DNA of 64,000 nucleotides, taken from NCBI GenBank assembly GCA_015680905.1, contig CM027385.1:84155501-84219500 (forward strand), read 5' to 3'. The position numbers and the translations under genes were made by a program. The stretch comes from Coptis chinensis (Eukaryota > Streptophyta > Magnoliopsida > Ranunculales > Ranunculaceae). The first letter of the stretch is position 1, and each line of letters starts with the position of its first letter. Below are positions 51,001-63,439 of the stretch, piece after piece. The notes below the pieces were generated by a model that saw nothing but the letters and a program-made list of their open reading frames with translations, made no database searches and was not told the origin of the DNA.

Positions 51001-54000
51001 TTATTGGATGAAGTTGCAATGTCCTACCAAAAGAGAAATAAGTTGCAGTAGCAATTCAAGACTAGGTCTCCCAAATGGATTCACTGAGAAAGAAAGAACG
51101 GAATGCTAATAAAATCACTCATGAGTTGCAAAAATTGCAACTCAAAAGTGGATACTATTTGACTTGGAATATCAAAAAATTCCTTGAAGAAGCATCATTA
51201 AAAAAAAAATCTACTTTTTCTTTTTGGTGAATGTTTTACCTTTTTACCTTGGCCAAATGTCAAAAACAGTTATGCAAATAATTTTGTATCAGAAATAAGT
51301 GTGACTAAGATTCAGAGCATCATTTTCAAATGTAGTTGGAGAAACTAATCTGCCTATCAGGTAACAAAGCTCTTTAGCTTAATGGTAACATCTACAAAAA
51401 CAAGTGTTCAGTGACATGCTGATTCTTAACTTGTTAAAGTTAAATGACACAACTGAGAACTTGTTCCTTATCAAGCCTAAATTTAATAAGCAACTAATTG
51501 GGGGCAACTACATTGAACGTTCAGATGCAATTAAAGGAGAGTACCACATACCTTAAGAGACTTTCCTGACAAGCCACCAGTATCTATGACATTCTTCCCT
51601 TCTGAAACCCTAGAAATACAAATATTAACAATGACAAAAGTGGAAACAAAGCATGCATAATATACAAGACAAACAAAATTACATAAAAATCTCATAAGTA
51701 ATAGCTTATATCTCTACTACATTCAAAGTCAAAAGGCACATCAAAATTTTGTATAAGATTTTTACCCTTAGTTTTATCCATCTCAATATCTCATGAAACA
51801 GTTGTGTATAAACTATACAGTGGCTTTTAAATCCCTTCCATAGGTGAAAAATCACTTCTATCATCTCTTCTCCTATCTACATGGCTCCTATCTCTCCGCT
51901 TCCCAAATTAAATTCTAATTTCCAATGTGATCACTTATAAAGAGGATCATGTAAATAGAGTTGGATCCAAATTTTAAGTTCTTTCCGCAATAGGCTAAAA
52001 CAAAACATATATGGTATCATGCCAAACATATGTGGTTTAGTGCAGCACACTTGCCACCCCATGAGTACACATAATGATGCTTACCCCTGTAACAAAGTAA
52101 GTTTCTCACTTCTATCCTTCCTGCATAAAACAAAGTAGGTATTCAAATTTACAATTATCACTTGACACTGTGCAAAAGGAAAAGGACTTGTGAAACAAAA
52201 ATAATAATCAAGGAATTTAGAAAACCTATAATTCCTTTCTTATCACTCACGCTGAAATGAAACTGGTACTGGCTCGGTTCTTCCAAACATCAGGGGCCAC
52301 TTTTCTTCCAACCTTAAATTTAACTAAATCACACACCAACAAGAATCAGAATTTCTACGTAAGATCTATCCAGCACACTGTAACCAGAGACTAAAACGCA
52401 ACGACATGACTCACCGGACTTTCCTCTTACGCTATCTGAACATTTCTCGTTATCCTAAAAGCAGAAGAGGACAAGAAAATTCAAAAGTAAGAAAACCAAT
52501 GTTATGTTATCAAATTGATCAGTAAATTGTCAGTTGTACTTTAATAAGATAAGTAAAACAATCACAAACCTTTAAGCCATTTGAAGCAATCTGACTGATC
52601 TTCTCAAATGCTGGTAATGACTTCCTTTTATTGGAAAGGAGAAAACACAAAAGACACGAAAAATTATAACAACGCACTAATGAAATAGCTAAGACAATAA
52701 ATACTGGAAGAAGTATGATTGGTGAGACTAAGTATTGCAATAAGGCAATCTTAGGATGAATGCTATCTTCGGTTTTTAAGAAAAACCAACATTTATCTAC
52801 GAGTTCAGTTCCCCTCATCTCAATGCATGTTGAACAAAATTTGTGTGCCACAGTAGTATAACTTTTCTCGATAGAATAAAGAGAAGCAAACAATTAGGCT
52901 AAATGACAACAAGAAACATACCTAGTCGGCACAAGAGGCTTTCCTATAATTTTCCTGTCAAAGAATGATATATATGTCTCAGTCAGATCATGATTAATAC
53001 ATTTCAGTTAAGATCATGAAAAGGTGGAGATTAAAGCCCCAGTGAAATTGATAGTAACATACTAAAAAAACTTGCCTTCCATCAAAACCAACCGATTCAA
53101 GACCTAGGCCCTTTGTCTTCTGGCTTTCAGAATAAAGGATAGAATCTCTCGTACCAACTGTTCTCCCAAAACAACACACTCAACTGAGCAGCTCAAATAT
53201 AAACACTTTAAGAGAAAAACAGAGAACACAAAAACTCACCTTTCTTCAAGGTGTACGCACCTTCAATACAGTTTTTGTGGACTGAATTAGTTGTTCCCTA
53301 CTTGACATTTTACAACAAGAACATCACTAATCAGAGTTATTTTCAAGAGAGCGGGTACGAAAAGACACAATTGAAGGACAAAATCAACTGTGTAAACAGT
53401 TTATGATGCATTCTTAGCAAATAGATTGTAATGTACCTAAAATCGGTTTTCATGACATCTATTCTAAAAATCGTAATTGCAAGCTTTTACAAAAGAACCA
53501 ATGAATGAAGTAACATTTCAAGATACACAGGTAATACCATGGAAGGCTTTCTTGATGGCACGCCTGCACTCGTGTTTGAAGGCTTTCTTGATACCACGCT
53601 TGCAGTCGTGGTACTTTGCCCTGACTGAAACCCTGGATCAACACACAAAATTAAAGTTGTTGTACAATACGTCAATACATTTTTTAATAAAGTAAATGGG
53701 AAGGGAAGGGGTAGGATTTTACCTCGACCCAGATAGATTCTTTCCATATTGACTCTTGCTGCAGATAAAACAAGAATGGTAAAAGTTTCAATCACAATTC
53801 ACAAAAGGCAATATGATTGGTGAAACCATGGATTACATGAAAGAACAAATTCAAAAGACTTTTCTATTCACAAATTAGTTGAACTATTTTCTGGATTTGC
53901 AGAGAATGTAATTTAAGCACTAGACTTCGACTGTGCAAGTTAAACCATAAACTGCATAGCTCCAAATGGACCTCACATAGCCTGAGGTCGACTATTTAAA

Positions 54001-56540
54001 TCATTAGCTTATTTCTATCTCATTATCTGCACCACTTAAACTTGCTAGAGTATATTCAAGATTTTTAAGTACAAATCTTCCTTAATGAATTTTCTCAGAT
54101 CAAGAAAAGTTGAAAAGAAAAGGGGAGGAGGGGAAGATGCGAAAAGATAAGATAAGATAGTTCCTGCACATCTAAATATGCATCCCTGATTTGACAAGTT
54201 AAGCTATTCCAAACACTAAGTGAAAAGATGAAGCACCAAGGTACCCTCTAAAGTACAAGGTTTTTCTGGAACTTAAGACAATATATCACTTACTAAAAAT
54301 TTAAGTGCGTGAAAGTTCATAAAAAACTTGTCTTCTGCAGAGGTAGCTTGGTGATTCCCCTTACAGGTAGCTCCTTAGATCCCTCAAAAGGACAATCTAC
54401 ATACTTTTAGAAACTTTCCATTTTTCAATATGATACTCTTAAAAACTATTACCATACCGATTATGAAAATCTCAAAGTGCGCTTCAAAGTAATTCTACCC
54501 GCAGTGGTGTGATGACTAGGCGATAGTGCAAGCTAAGATGACCCTCAAATATCCACTTCTACTTTGTATTTATTGATCTAATTATACTACATATTTAAAT
54601 AATATACAGAAACATAACATGGTCATCATGGAAATACAATGTTACTTACATTGTTTTGGATCCAATGCTCACTCCAGTCCTTGACAGGTTGTTTTTAGTA
54701 TTACTAACATCAGCCAGCGCTTCTCGACCACCTTTTACTTGACCTAGCAATGAAGAAAAATAAATCAATATGAAAAACTTCACACAAATCTAGTATATCA
54801 ATTGTCTTACCGGAACTATCACTATCACGTTTGTTCATACTTTTCCGCGAAAATTTCCAGCGCACCCCTATTGAAAACATGTAATGCATCAGCAAATAAC
54901 AATTTTAGAGTACCATAATCTAGTAAAACCACTCAAAAATTTCAATAATCCACTATACCTTTAAGAAGTCACCAGAATCTTTCTCACAAACTCCTTTTTT
55001 AACCGGCAACAACTTCCTTCAGTCCAAATTAACGCAAATTTTTAATTACAAGGACAAAGAAGTGAAGAACAATAAACACATATTCTTTTACAAAATTTCA
55101 AATAAAAATAAAATAATCTACAGCATTTCACTTATTAAACTTAAACTGCACATATGTTCATATACATCTTGTTTTTCTGACGAGTAGCTTGGTAATTCCC
55201 CTTACAGGTAGCTCCTTAGATCCCTCAACAGAAAATACTCACATGCTTTTAGAAACTTTACATTTCTCAACATGGTACAGTAAGAAACTATTACCATGCC
55301 ACTTATAAACATCTCAAATTCAACCCAATATCTTCACTAGTAGTACTTGTAATCACTCGTGTCAGACGACCTTCATGTGTCCACTTTTTAGTTCTTATTT
55401 ATCTATAACTCGTAGTTATATTTATTCAAATAAAATACATAAATATAACATGATCATAAATTCATAATGACATCACATACACTATTATTTGTTACTCACA
55501 TTGTTTTAGATCCAATGCTCGCTCCAGTCCTCGACAAGTAGTTTCTATTATTACTAACATCAACCAACGCTTTTCTTCCAAGTTTTACTTGCACTAGAAA
55601 AAAACAATGAATTCATATGATTCTAATTCCTATCCAACAAGTTATCACACTAGTAGTAGTAGTATGTTAATTTCTCACCAGAAGTATCAATATCACGCAT
55701 ATTCTCAGCACACCCCTATCAAAACAAAAAAAAACACAATTCACTAAATAACATTCTTGAAATACCATAACCTACACATTTTTTTTTTAATTAACCCACT
55801 GTACCTTTAACAAGTCAGTGGAATCTTTCTCATAAACTCCTTTTCTAACCGGCAACAACGACTTCCTTCAATCGAAATTTAATAAATTAATACATGAACC
55901 ATAGTACAAAATATCCCGATATTTGGGGATATCTATCCAGATTTCAGAAAAAATATATATAAATATCACGATATGTTTAGAGATATATACGACTGCAAAT
56001 ATCAGTGATATTTAGAGATATTTTGTGTATATAACAATTTTATTTAACATTTACCATTATATTTCAAATAAAAATAAATAATATATCAAAAAATATCCAC
56101 AATATTTGTCGATATTTTAGATATATCTACGATATTTGCATGTGAAACAATGTCAAATATCCCCAAAGAGGAGGATATATCCACGATACATATCCAGAAA
56201 TTGAATATCGATAAATAAATACCCATATCCTGATATTTTGTACTATGACATGAACAACAAACACATATTCACAGTAACATTTACCTAATTACCTTAATGC
56301 CATTGGTGGTTTAATTGAAGTTTTCCTACGAAAAAGATGCAACACCATAATAAAGAACCAATCTTTGAAATGAATAATAATAGAGAAGACTTACAAGTGG
56401 CATTTGTTGTCAGTATAGACTTTAAAACCACGTGATTTGCCCTAATGAAAATAAAATGAAAATTAACAAGATCATCAAGGGTATAAATGGAAATATGAAA
56501 TAAAGTTTTGTTTACAGACCTTGAATGATGACGATGCCAT
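48017..56540 (-). CDS. CYCB3-1: Cyclin B3-1 (CYCB3;1), long multi-exon gene
   Basis: The cyclin box lies in exons 50856-51023, 49170-49259, 48890-49051, 48726-48785, 48543-48641, 48250-48428 and 48017-48155. It includes [69 protein letters not shown] and [19 protein letters not shown]. The C-lobe reads [20 protein letters not shown], typical of B3 cyclins. Upstream in-phase exons include 51552-51609, 52085-52120, 52251-52307 and 53538-53632. The first exons are 56520-56540 (MASSSFK) and 56395-56441. The N-terminal part contains two destruction boxes, RKALVDVSN (55550-55576) and REALADVSN (54700-54726), on tandemly duplicated exon modules. CYCB3;1 partners CDK and acts in meiotic spindle and wall control in Arabidopsis. 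The exon list between 52307 and 56395 is incomplete. The last intron is of GC-AG type. Confidence 0.88.
53538..53632 (-). repeat. 36-bp tandem repeat in a CYCB3;1 exon
   Basis: Within the exon the unit acgactgcaagcgtggtatc... occurs twice in tandem, giving two 12-residue units ending SRKPS. The exon is flanked by good splice sites and stays in frame. Confidence 0.8.
54325..55030 (-). repeat. Tandem duplicate of the D-box exon module, 3' unit
   Basis: Matches 55170-55880 with an offset of about 850 bases, covering exons and introns. It codes for [17 protein letters not shown], a KRDSDSS exon and [14 protein letters not shown]. Intron landmarks such as ccccttacaggtagctcctt are shared by both units. 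Confidence 0.9.
55170..55880 (-). repeat. Tandem duplicate of the D-box exon module, 5' unit
   Basis: Partner of 54325-55030. It codes for [26 protein letters not shown] and [17 protein letters not shown]. Confidence 0.9.
55900..56247. mobile_element. hAT-type MITE, copy 2 (348 bp)
   Basis: Same terminal repeat (CATAGTACAAAATATC) and GATATT-rich interior as 35054-35473, with an exact 8-bp duplication acatgaac on both sides (55892-55899 and 56248-56255). It lies in an intron near the 5' end of CYCB3;1. Confidence 0.93.
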
Positions 56541-57344
56541 TTTCTTGTTGGAATAAGTTTTGTGGGAAATGAGTATAAGACTGGAAAGTGAAAAGAGCGC
56601 CGTTTTGTTGTGTTTGTGTTTTTGAAATGTGTAATTAAGAGCACCCCGCAAAATTATTACAAAGAGAGTGGTGGGCTGTAAATGGGCCGGACTTGATTAG
56701 GCCCAGGTCTGGATTAATTCAAGCTTGATAAAGAGGGGCTAGTAGTAATTCACACTGCTATTTTATTTTATTTTTGACTTTTTTGGGTATAAATTATGAA
56801 CAGTTACTACTATAATTTTAATTTTTTGAGCAAAGTTTGTAAGGGATGAGTACAATGGCTCCGCATCCCTATGAAAGTGGTGTGATTTGCGGTGGTTAAT
56901 ACTTTCTATCCGTATATTACTCTCTATATATAAAGAGTATTTTTTAGGAATGTGGAGTGCATTATACTATGGGAGTTGAAATGGCGTAAAATGAAAAAAC
57001 TCAAATAGTGCATGTTGAAGTGGCGTATAATATAAAATAGAATTTCATTTGGCACTATTTGAATTAGAGTCATTTGGCACTTTTGTTGTTTGTGACATTT
57101 GAGTTTATATTATGCGCAACTTGAAGAGGCATAGACTATTTTTTTTATTATTATTTTATTTTTTCTTTCAAACTATACCAGTTAAAATAGTGTAGTATTT
57201 TACACATTATTGAATCACCAAAACCTATTATCTATCCATATAACACTACTGTTTTTTTTTTAAGAATGGGGATGGAGAGTTGGTAACTTATTGGACCCAG
57301 CCTATTGAAAGACTTAGGCAATGTCAATAATACATTTTTCTAAT
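56541..57344. other. Intergenic, promoter side of CYCB3;1
   Basis: AT-rich. Around 56965-57130 there is an imperfect inverted arrangement (gttgaagtggcgtataatat against its complement near 57110) that may be a decayed TIR element without a clear boundary. Confidence 0.4.
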
Positions 57345-57526
57345 AGGCTCCAACTACCCCGAGAATATACTCATAGGGATAAGGGTCCCGAACCGTTGGA
57401 TGTGTGATCCAATAGTCTGAAAATAAAAAACATAAAGGATAAGAGAGAAAATGAGAATATGTTGTATTTATATCCAACGGTCTGCGACCTCGTTCCTATG
57501 AGGACATCCTCATGGTAGACAACCTC
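57345..57526. mobile_element. Mutator-type MITE (182 bp)
   Basis: Inverted ends of about 55 bases share the core TCATAGG and ACCGTTGGAT, and the flanks are a perfect 9-bp duplication ttttctaat (57336-57344 and 57527-57535). Nine-base duplications are the hallmark of Mutator-like elements. Confidence 0.8.
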
Positions 57527-57535
57527 TTTTCTAAT

Positions 57536-58507
57536 ATTTGATTATTTGGAGTGATAATACTAAAACACAGAGGGCCAAATAAATGCATTTGAGTCCCATT
57601 TCTGCCTAAAAGTATGAAACTTCACATTTAATGCACTATGCTAACCCTTTGAAATAGTGTGCAAAAGTTGCTGATACTCTCTGCAAATGGTCAAATACCG
57701 CAACATCCATAGTTTTTTAGCAGATATATATGGTGTGAAATTATTAAAAACCAGTGTGCTAAATAAAGAATTAAAGACAACATGAAAATTGATTCCATAT
57801 AACGACAACAAATAAATAAACAAAACCAATTGCAATCTTCCACGACACCAACTTATTACTTCTTCTAAACATAGATAAAACACATCAAAAGCTTTCTAAA
57901 ACTTGAATCACTCAACAGTTCAAGCCTTGAAATTGGTATGTGCATTGTTTTGTTGTCTTTCAATTGTTGGATTACACTCAAGTCAACATGCTTTATACTT
58001 ATCTTATGCCTTGTTCTTATATTTTTTATCACTTGGTTGTTCATTTTGATCTGTTGGGTACTATAAAAATCCTTTCTTTTGAATTGGGTGTTGTGTTTTT
58101 TTGGTGATATGAGCTGATTAAGTTATTGGTTTTAGACAATAATGCAAAGAAAGGTATATGATTGAGTAAGCATACACATTACCTTGTAGACTACTAGTTT
58201 TGGAATCCCTCTAATGCTTCAGAAGCTTTGCTAATGATAAGCCAAGCAGCCTAAGTCTAGAATTGGAATATCAAGTTTATATCTTTTTTCATTTTCATGA
58301 TAATATTCACATCTCTATGCTTTGCGGAGGAAAATTGGGAGGTCAACATAATGGATATATGGATGTGATTGCCAAAAGAACACTTGTGTTACATTTTGTG
58401 TATAGGTGATATATATGTGTGCACACACAAATGCTGCTGGGTTGAGTGATATCACATTTACCAAGTTTTTCATTTGAACAAGTGATAGCATTGCAGTGTG
58501 AAGAGAA
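57536..58507. other. Intergenic, promoter of the HAD gene
   Basis: No frame or element recognised. It presumably holds the promoter and 5' UTR of the gene at 58508. Confidence 0.45.
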
Positions 58508-59628
58508 ATGTCAATGGTGTCTAGATTACGATGTATTACAATTGATGTCACTGGAACACTCATAGCTTACAAAGGGGAACTTGGAGACTACTATTGCATG
58601 GCAGCAAAATCAGTTGGATTGCCTTGTCCTGACTACAACCGCATGCATGAGGGCTTCAAAACTGCATACTCAGATATGGCAAAGCAGTATCCATGTTTTG
58701 GGCATGCAGCCAAAATGTCCAACATTATCTGGTGGAAATCATGTGTAAAAGACTCCTTTGTCAGGGTAAATATATGGCCATGTTTCGAGTCATTGCATCC
58801 AATGTATCACTCTCATTGAAATCTTGTTTTGCTGTCAGGCAGGCTATGATTATGATGAGGAGACTTTTGAGAAGGTGTTCAGACGCATATACTCAACTTT
58901 TGGCTCCTCTGCTCCGTATACTGTATTCCCAGATTCACAACCATTTTTAAGATGGGCACGCCAACAGGGGCTAACAGTCGGCATTGTCAGCAATGCAGAA
59001 TACCGATATAAGGATGTCATTCTCCCGGCATTGGGTTTGAGCCAGGTAAAATGGATTCGTATCAGAATTTCATTATTCCTTTCGAGGTTTGGGATAGATA
59101 AAAAGTATATGGTATCAACTAAATAGACGGATGATCTTTTGTATCTCTCATGGTTTCCGAATCAAACTTTTTTCATGCTTTAGAATGCTGAAACTGACCT
59201 GCTGTGCATCTATTTTTTGTGTTTGTATTGGCCATGCAATTCTGAGAGTTTCATTTGTGAATCAGGGAAGTGAATGGGATTTTGGTGTATTCTCTGGTCT
59301 TGAAGGCGTGGAAAAGCCGAATCCAAGAATCTATGAGATTGCCTTGGAGAGAGCAGGAAACATTGCTCCCGAAGAGGTTCTGCACATTGGAGATAGTATG
59401 CGCCAAGACTATCTTCCAGCCAGGGAAGTGGGCATGCATGCTTTGCTGTTAGATAGATTTAAGACTCCTGCTGCAGAGAGTTGGAGGCAAACCGGTGCTC
59501 CTGTGCTTCCTGATCTAGTGGAAGCACAAGCTTGGCTAACTTCTGGGAGGTTATGTAATAGAGATACGTCATTTTCTTCCCACGATTCATCTTCATCTTC
59601 ATCTTCATCTTCATCTTCATCTGTTTGA
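58508..59628 (+). CDS. HAD-superfamily hydrolase, HDHD3-like (275 aa)
   Basis: Three exons, 58508-58765, 58839-59045 and 59266-59628, join in phase. HAD motif I is ITIDVTGTLI (the first Asp is the nucleophile; the usual second Asp is Thr). Motif II is GIVSNAEYR, motif III is the Lys in GVEKPNPRIYE, and motif IV is HIGDSMRQDYLPAREVGMH. This order and the helical cap after motif I match the HDHD3/REG-2-like group of haloacid dehalogenase-like phosphatases; the substrate is unknown. Replacement of the second motif-I Asp is notable, because that residue is the general acid in phosphatases. Many REG-2-like members also carry V-T at this place, so it is a family trait rather than damage. The C-terminus ends in a run of 13 Ser from a TCATCT microsatellite. 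Confidence 0.9.
59588..59620 (+). repeat. TCATCT microsatellite coding poly-Ser
   Basis: About five tandem hexamers code for the Ser run at the end of the HAD protein. Length variation would change only the number of Ser residues. Confidence 0.9.
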
Positions 59629-60239
59629 TAGATGGAGCAATTGCAGTGCTGTTTATTCTCTAACTACCTTCGTTTAAGAATCCCTACTGCTCCACCTATT
59701 CAGGAAAAGAATTGGACTGTGATTATGTAGCATTCTGTTCCACGTGATCGTACTTTATTTCTTCCGTGTGTATGAGTACATGAGTCTCTTTCTCATCGGA
59801 CTACTCACTACTGAATAGTGGCTCTGTAACTTGGATACTGTCTCTGTTTGGTTCACTTGTATTTATAAAAAATACAAATTTTGCAACTACAGTATCATTT
59901 TGCAGACAATATTGCCACTCTAAAATACACCTTAGATGACTTGAAATTTACTTGGTTGGTGACTTAGTTCGCATTATGGGATTTATGGCACATCCATTGG
60001 GGTCTAGACTCAAGACATCTGAAGTTGTAAACTTCATCAAGAAAAAAATAATCTCGGGAACATCATGCATCTGGATTAAGCGCTCTGGGAACACCCGGGT
60101 TTGCTACTACGTGGAAACCACAAAGGACTTAAAAAGTTAAAAAAGAGACGCATAATTTCTCAAAATCTTTACATTTCATTGCATCAAAAGCTTAATAACT
60201 GTAAAACAAACAAAGAAGAAAAGAAGGAAAAGTGAGTAA

Positions 60240-60760
60240 CGGCAATGTCTGCTGGAGGCTCTTAAGTGAGTAACCAGGGCCTTGGAGACTGGTTCTCAAG
60301 TAGTCTCAATAGCGGAGGAGTTGAAGTTGATTCATAAGCAGGAGATGGATAAGGTTCATTAGCACCTCCAAGAAACTGCTCTTCATGCGTATACAGGTTG
60401 AAAGACACACCCTTCTTCAGACATCATCTTCTCCAAAGACCAATGAATTCAAGCCATGGGAAAGCTCTTGTATTGCTTCATCTGCTTTTTTGGGCTGGTC
60501 CTGACAAATTTTCAATACTTCGTTTTATGACTGTTGTGCTCGAGCTGCTTCTGGTACTGCATTGATGGCCTTAACATTCACTTCTATGGCTTCCCTTTCT
60601 TTCTTCAAGGTGTGAGACAGAGCGCCTTGACCTCCTTTAACTTGCCCAGCTTCTACTTCAAAGCTTCACTAAAGCATCCAATTCAAATGACAACGCTTCA
60701 CACAGCCCCTTGCACTGTCGAACTAGTTCACAGTCCAAAGGAGGGTATATAGAGGAAACA
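60240..60760 (-). pseudogene. Degenerate coding-like remnant, unrecognised
   Basis: On the minus strand pieces of protein-like sequence appear in changing frames: GLCEALSFELDALVKL, then KKEREAIEVNVKAINAVPEA, EAIQELSHGLNSLVFGEDD, and finally an open tail with PYPSPAYESTSTPPLLRLLE ending SPRPWLLT and a stop. Stops and frameshifts break it. I do not recognise the family; the acidic and helical composition resembles a coiled-coil protein. Confidence 0.4.
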
Positions 60761-60956
60761 AAAAAGATGGTCACATATTAACTGATCTCTCACTTTGCAA
60801 GGATTCACAATCCCATATGTCCACATAATTAGCAGTACGAAAAGAAAACCTCAGGATATGAGACAGTCTACGTGTAATGCCACCAAAAATTGCACCATTT
60901 TCTATATCAAAATCAAATAACTTTAACTCAGTTGCATTCTTCCAGTTCAGATCATC

Positions 60957-63439
60957 TCACCTTGTAAATGCAACAAGACCTTTCCCCTGTCCACTCAGAA
61001 TTTTAGGAGGAGGAGCAAGAGATCTTATTTCAGGTGCGGAACTTGGAAACAATGTGTTAAGCTTATGCATAAGGAGGTCACCCCTGGAAGGAATCTCATT
61101 TAAGAGAAACTGCTGAACAATAGGTTTCTTAAACCACTCCAACACAGAATCTCCTGGAGCCCTCAAAACAACCTTACTAACCTCAAATGGGGATTCTACA
61201 GAGCTCAGAATCTGTGCTATCACAATCTTCAGAGTAGGCCCTGTAACCAATTTAATACGTCTTGGAACGACACCATAATACAACATGCGCTTCCTAAACC
61301 TATGGAGAGTGTGGATCACGGCAATAAGTGCGGCTCCGACAGACAAGTTCCTAACATCCAAGGACCATGCAATGTGCTGATCAAAAACTATAGCCTTGGG
61401 GAAAAGTTTATTCTCATAGGAAACTTTCCACACACAACGAGCTCGATTAATCTGGCCCATGAGTACAAGGTAGTTGAGGAGAACATTGACAAAGTACCTG
61501 GTGGCACTCTCTTCCATCTCATAATCGATTCCCTGGAAGAATTCCCTCACAAACGACAAGACTGGCTTTTTCCTCTGCTCAGGCCCAGTAAAAAGTCCAC
61601 ACATAAAAGAATGTGCCTTGTGTTTTGTAGCACTCAGAATTGACATTAAGTACCGCTCATTTTGCTCATCCTGGCACCTTACCAGATGAGCAAGGATTGA
61701 TGTATATAGTATGAGATCAACTTTTGCAGCGGAGTCCACATAAGTGTCAAGAAGAGGTTTGGCTGACTCATACAATCCATTCTTCATACAAGACTCGAAG
61801 AGCTGCCTAATTATGAAGTTGTTGGTTCTAATACCAGATGAACCCATGAAACGTAACCACCTCAAAGCAAGATCAACTGACCCGTCCTTAATATAGATCA
61901 TTAGAATATCGCTAGCACTGACATCAGAAGGATAACCCATTGATTTCATCTCAAGTAAGACCTTGGCAGCCACATCAACAAGTTTCTTATTAGCCAAGAC
62001 TGTTAAGAGGGAGGTATATGTGCTTAGACCTGGTCTTAAACCTGCATTTGCCATTGAATTATACAGCTTCATAGCAGAGTCAACATTGCCGGAGGAAGCA
62101 TGCATTTCTAAGAGACATGAGTAGGTGGATGGTGTTGGTAGAAATCCAGCCTTCTCCATATCAGTGAAAACGGACATAGCAAGTTCGAGTTTCCCAGACT
62201 TGGCATGTGATTCGACAATCATGGTGTACAATCCATAATTAGGTCTAAAGCCTGTTTTCTTCATTTCATCCCATAGTCTCATAGCTGTCTCTAGCTTTCC
62301 AGCTTTAGCAAATGACTCGATCAAAGAAACAAACATGGTTGCTGATGGCCTGAGCCCCAAACCCTGCATTTCCATGTACACCTTCATTGATGTATCCAAC
62401 CTCCCAGCTTTCCCCATTGAATCAACAAGTGATGAAAAAATGGGAAAGTTCGGTCTAAACCCCTTCTCTTTCATCTCTTGGAAAAGCTTTAAAGCAGAAT
62501 CTAAACGTCCCGACTTCGCCAAGCATGGTATCATCAACTCATAGGTCGACACATCCAAAGAACAATGAGCCTCTTCCATCGTCTCATATATCTCAAACGC
62601 CTTATAAGGCAGACCCTTGTTAAGGAAAAGCGTTATGAGTGAATTATACGTTGGAGTATCAATCTTACATCCCGAATCCCGAATTTTCTTAAAACAACAA
62701 AACGAAACCTCCAATTTCTCAGCTCTAGCTAAATGCTGAATCACCCGACTATGTGCAGACATAAACGACATCCTGTCGTTACTACATTCCTTAATCATTT
62801 CCTCAAACAACAACTGAATTCCATCATAGTCTCTAATAAGATTCAACCTATCAAACAATAACACATAAATATCATCATTCGGTACATACCACGATTGTCT
62901 TTTAGCCCATCGAAACAAACTCAAAGAACCATCATTTTCTCCAATTTCCTTGAATGCTTGATTCACATGAGACATATTAGGCACAAAATGAAGCTTATCC
63001 AATTGAGTCTCCATTTCAGGTCCCCATTTCCATCTCTTAACAATCTCAACTACTTTCGAAACAGCAGAAGCATTCGAAAACGGCTTTTTCACTCCCCCAA
63101 CCATAATATGATCATCTACACCCGGTTCAACAGACCTAACACCCTTCCCCTTAAATATCACACCCCCTGATTCATCCAAATACACTATTTCCTCAGTAAA
63201 TTCAGCTGAAACCTTATCACCATTATCCCCAGAAGAGAAATTTCTTGTTAAACCACTTTTTCCTATACTTGGTGTAACCAAATTGTTTAAAAATATGTTC
63301 TTTATGCAAAAACAATGATGTGGAGTGTTATTAAGAGAAGGGGTTTTAGGGTGAGGGTTTTGTAGTAAAATGAAGAGATTTTTACTCTATTGCTTGCTTG
63401 TTTGAGGTTTTTAGGACGGAAATGAATGGTTCTAAGCAT
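60957..63439 (-). CDS. EMB2217: Pentatricopeptide repeat protein EMB2217-like, mitochondrial
   Basis: A single long frame from about 63386 to the stop at 60957 encodes a P-class PPR protein, with about nine 35-residue repeats (examples: TYNSLITLFLNKGLPYKAFE, TYELMIPCLAKSGRLDSALK, YTMIVESHAKSGKLELAMSV). It ends in a conserved non-PPR region with RMLYYGVVPRRIKLVTGPTL and an SMR-like tail. The order matches Arabidopsis EMB2217 (At1g79490), needed for embryo development and predicted mitochondrial. No in-frame ATG precedes the transit-peptide-like TRNFSS; an in-frame TAG lies at 63387-63389. An ATG at 63439 starts MLRTIHFRPKNLKQASNRV, a good mitochondrial presequence, but in the neighbouring frame, closing at 63302. 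A one-base shift between 63302 and 63386, real or a sequence error, would join the two. The next in-frame Met would remove the presequence. Confidence 0.9.

Noticed and set aside
53459..53795. Independent small genes in the 53.5-kb region on either strand
   Set aside because: The sequence is explained by CYCB3;1 exons and introns; the apparent frames cross splice sites.
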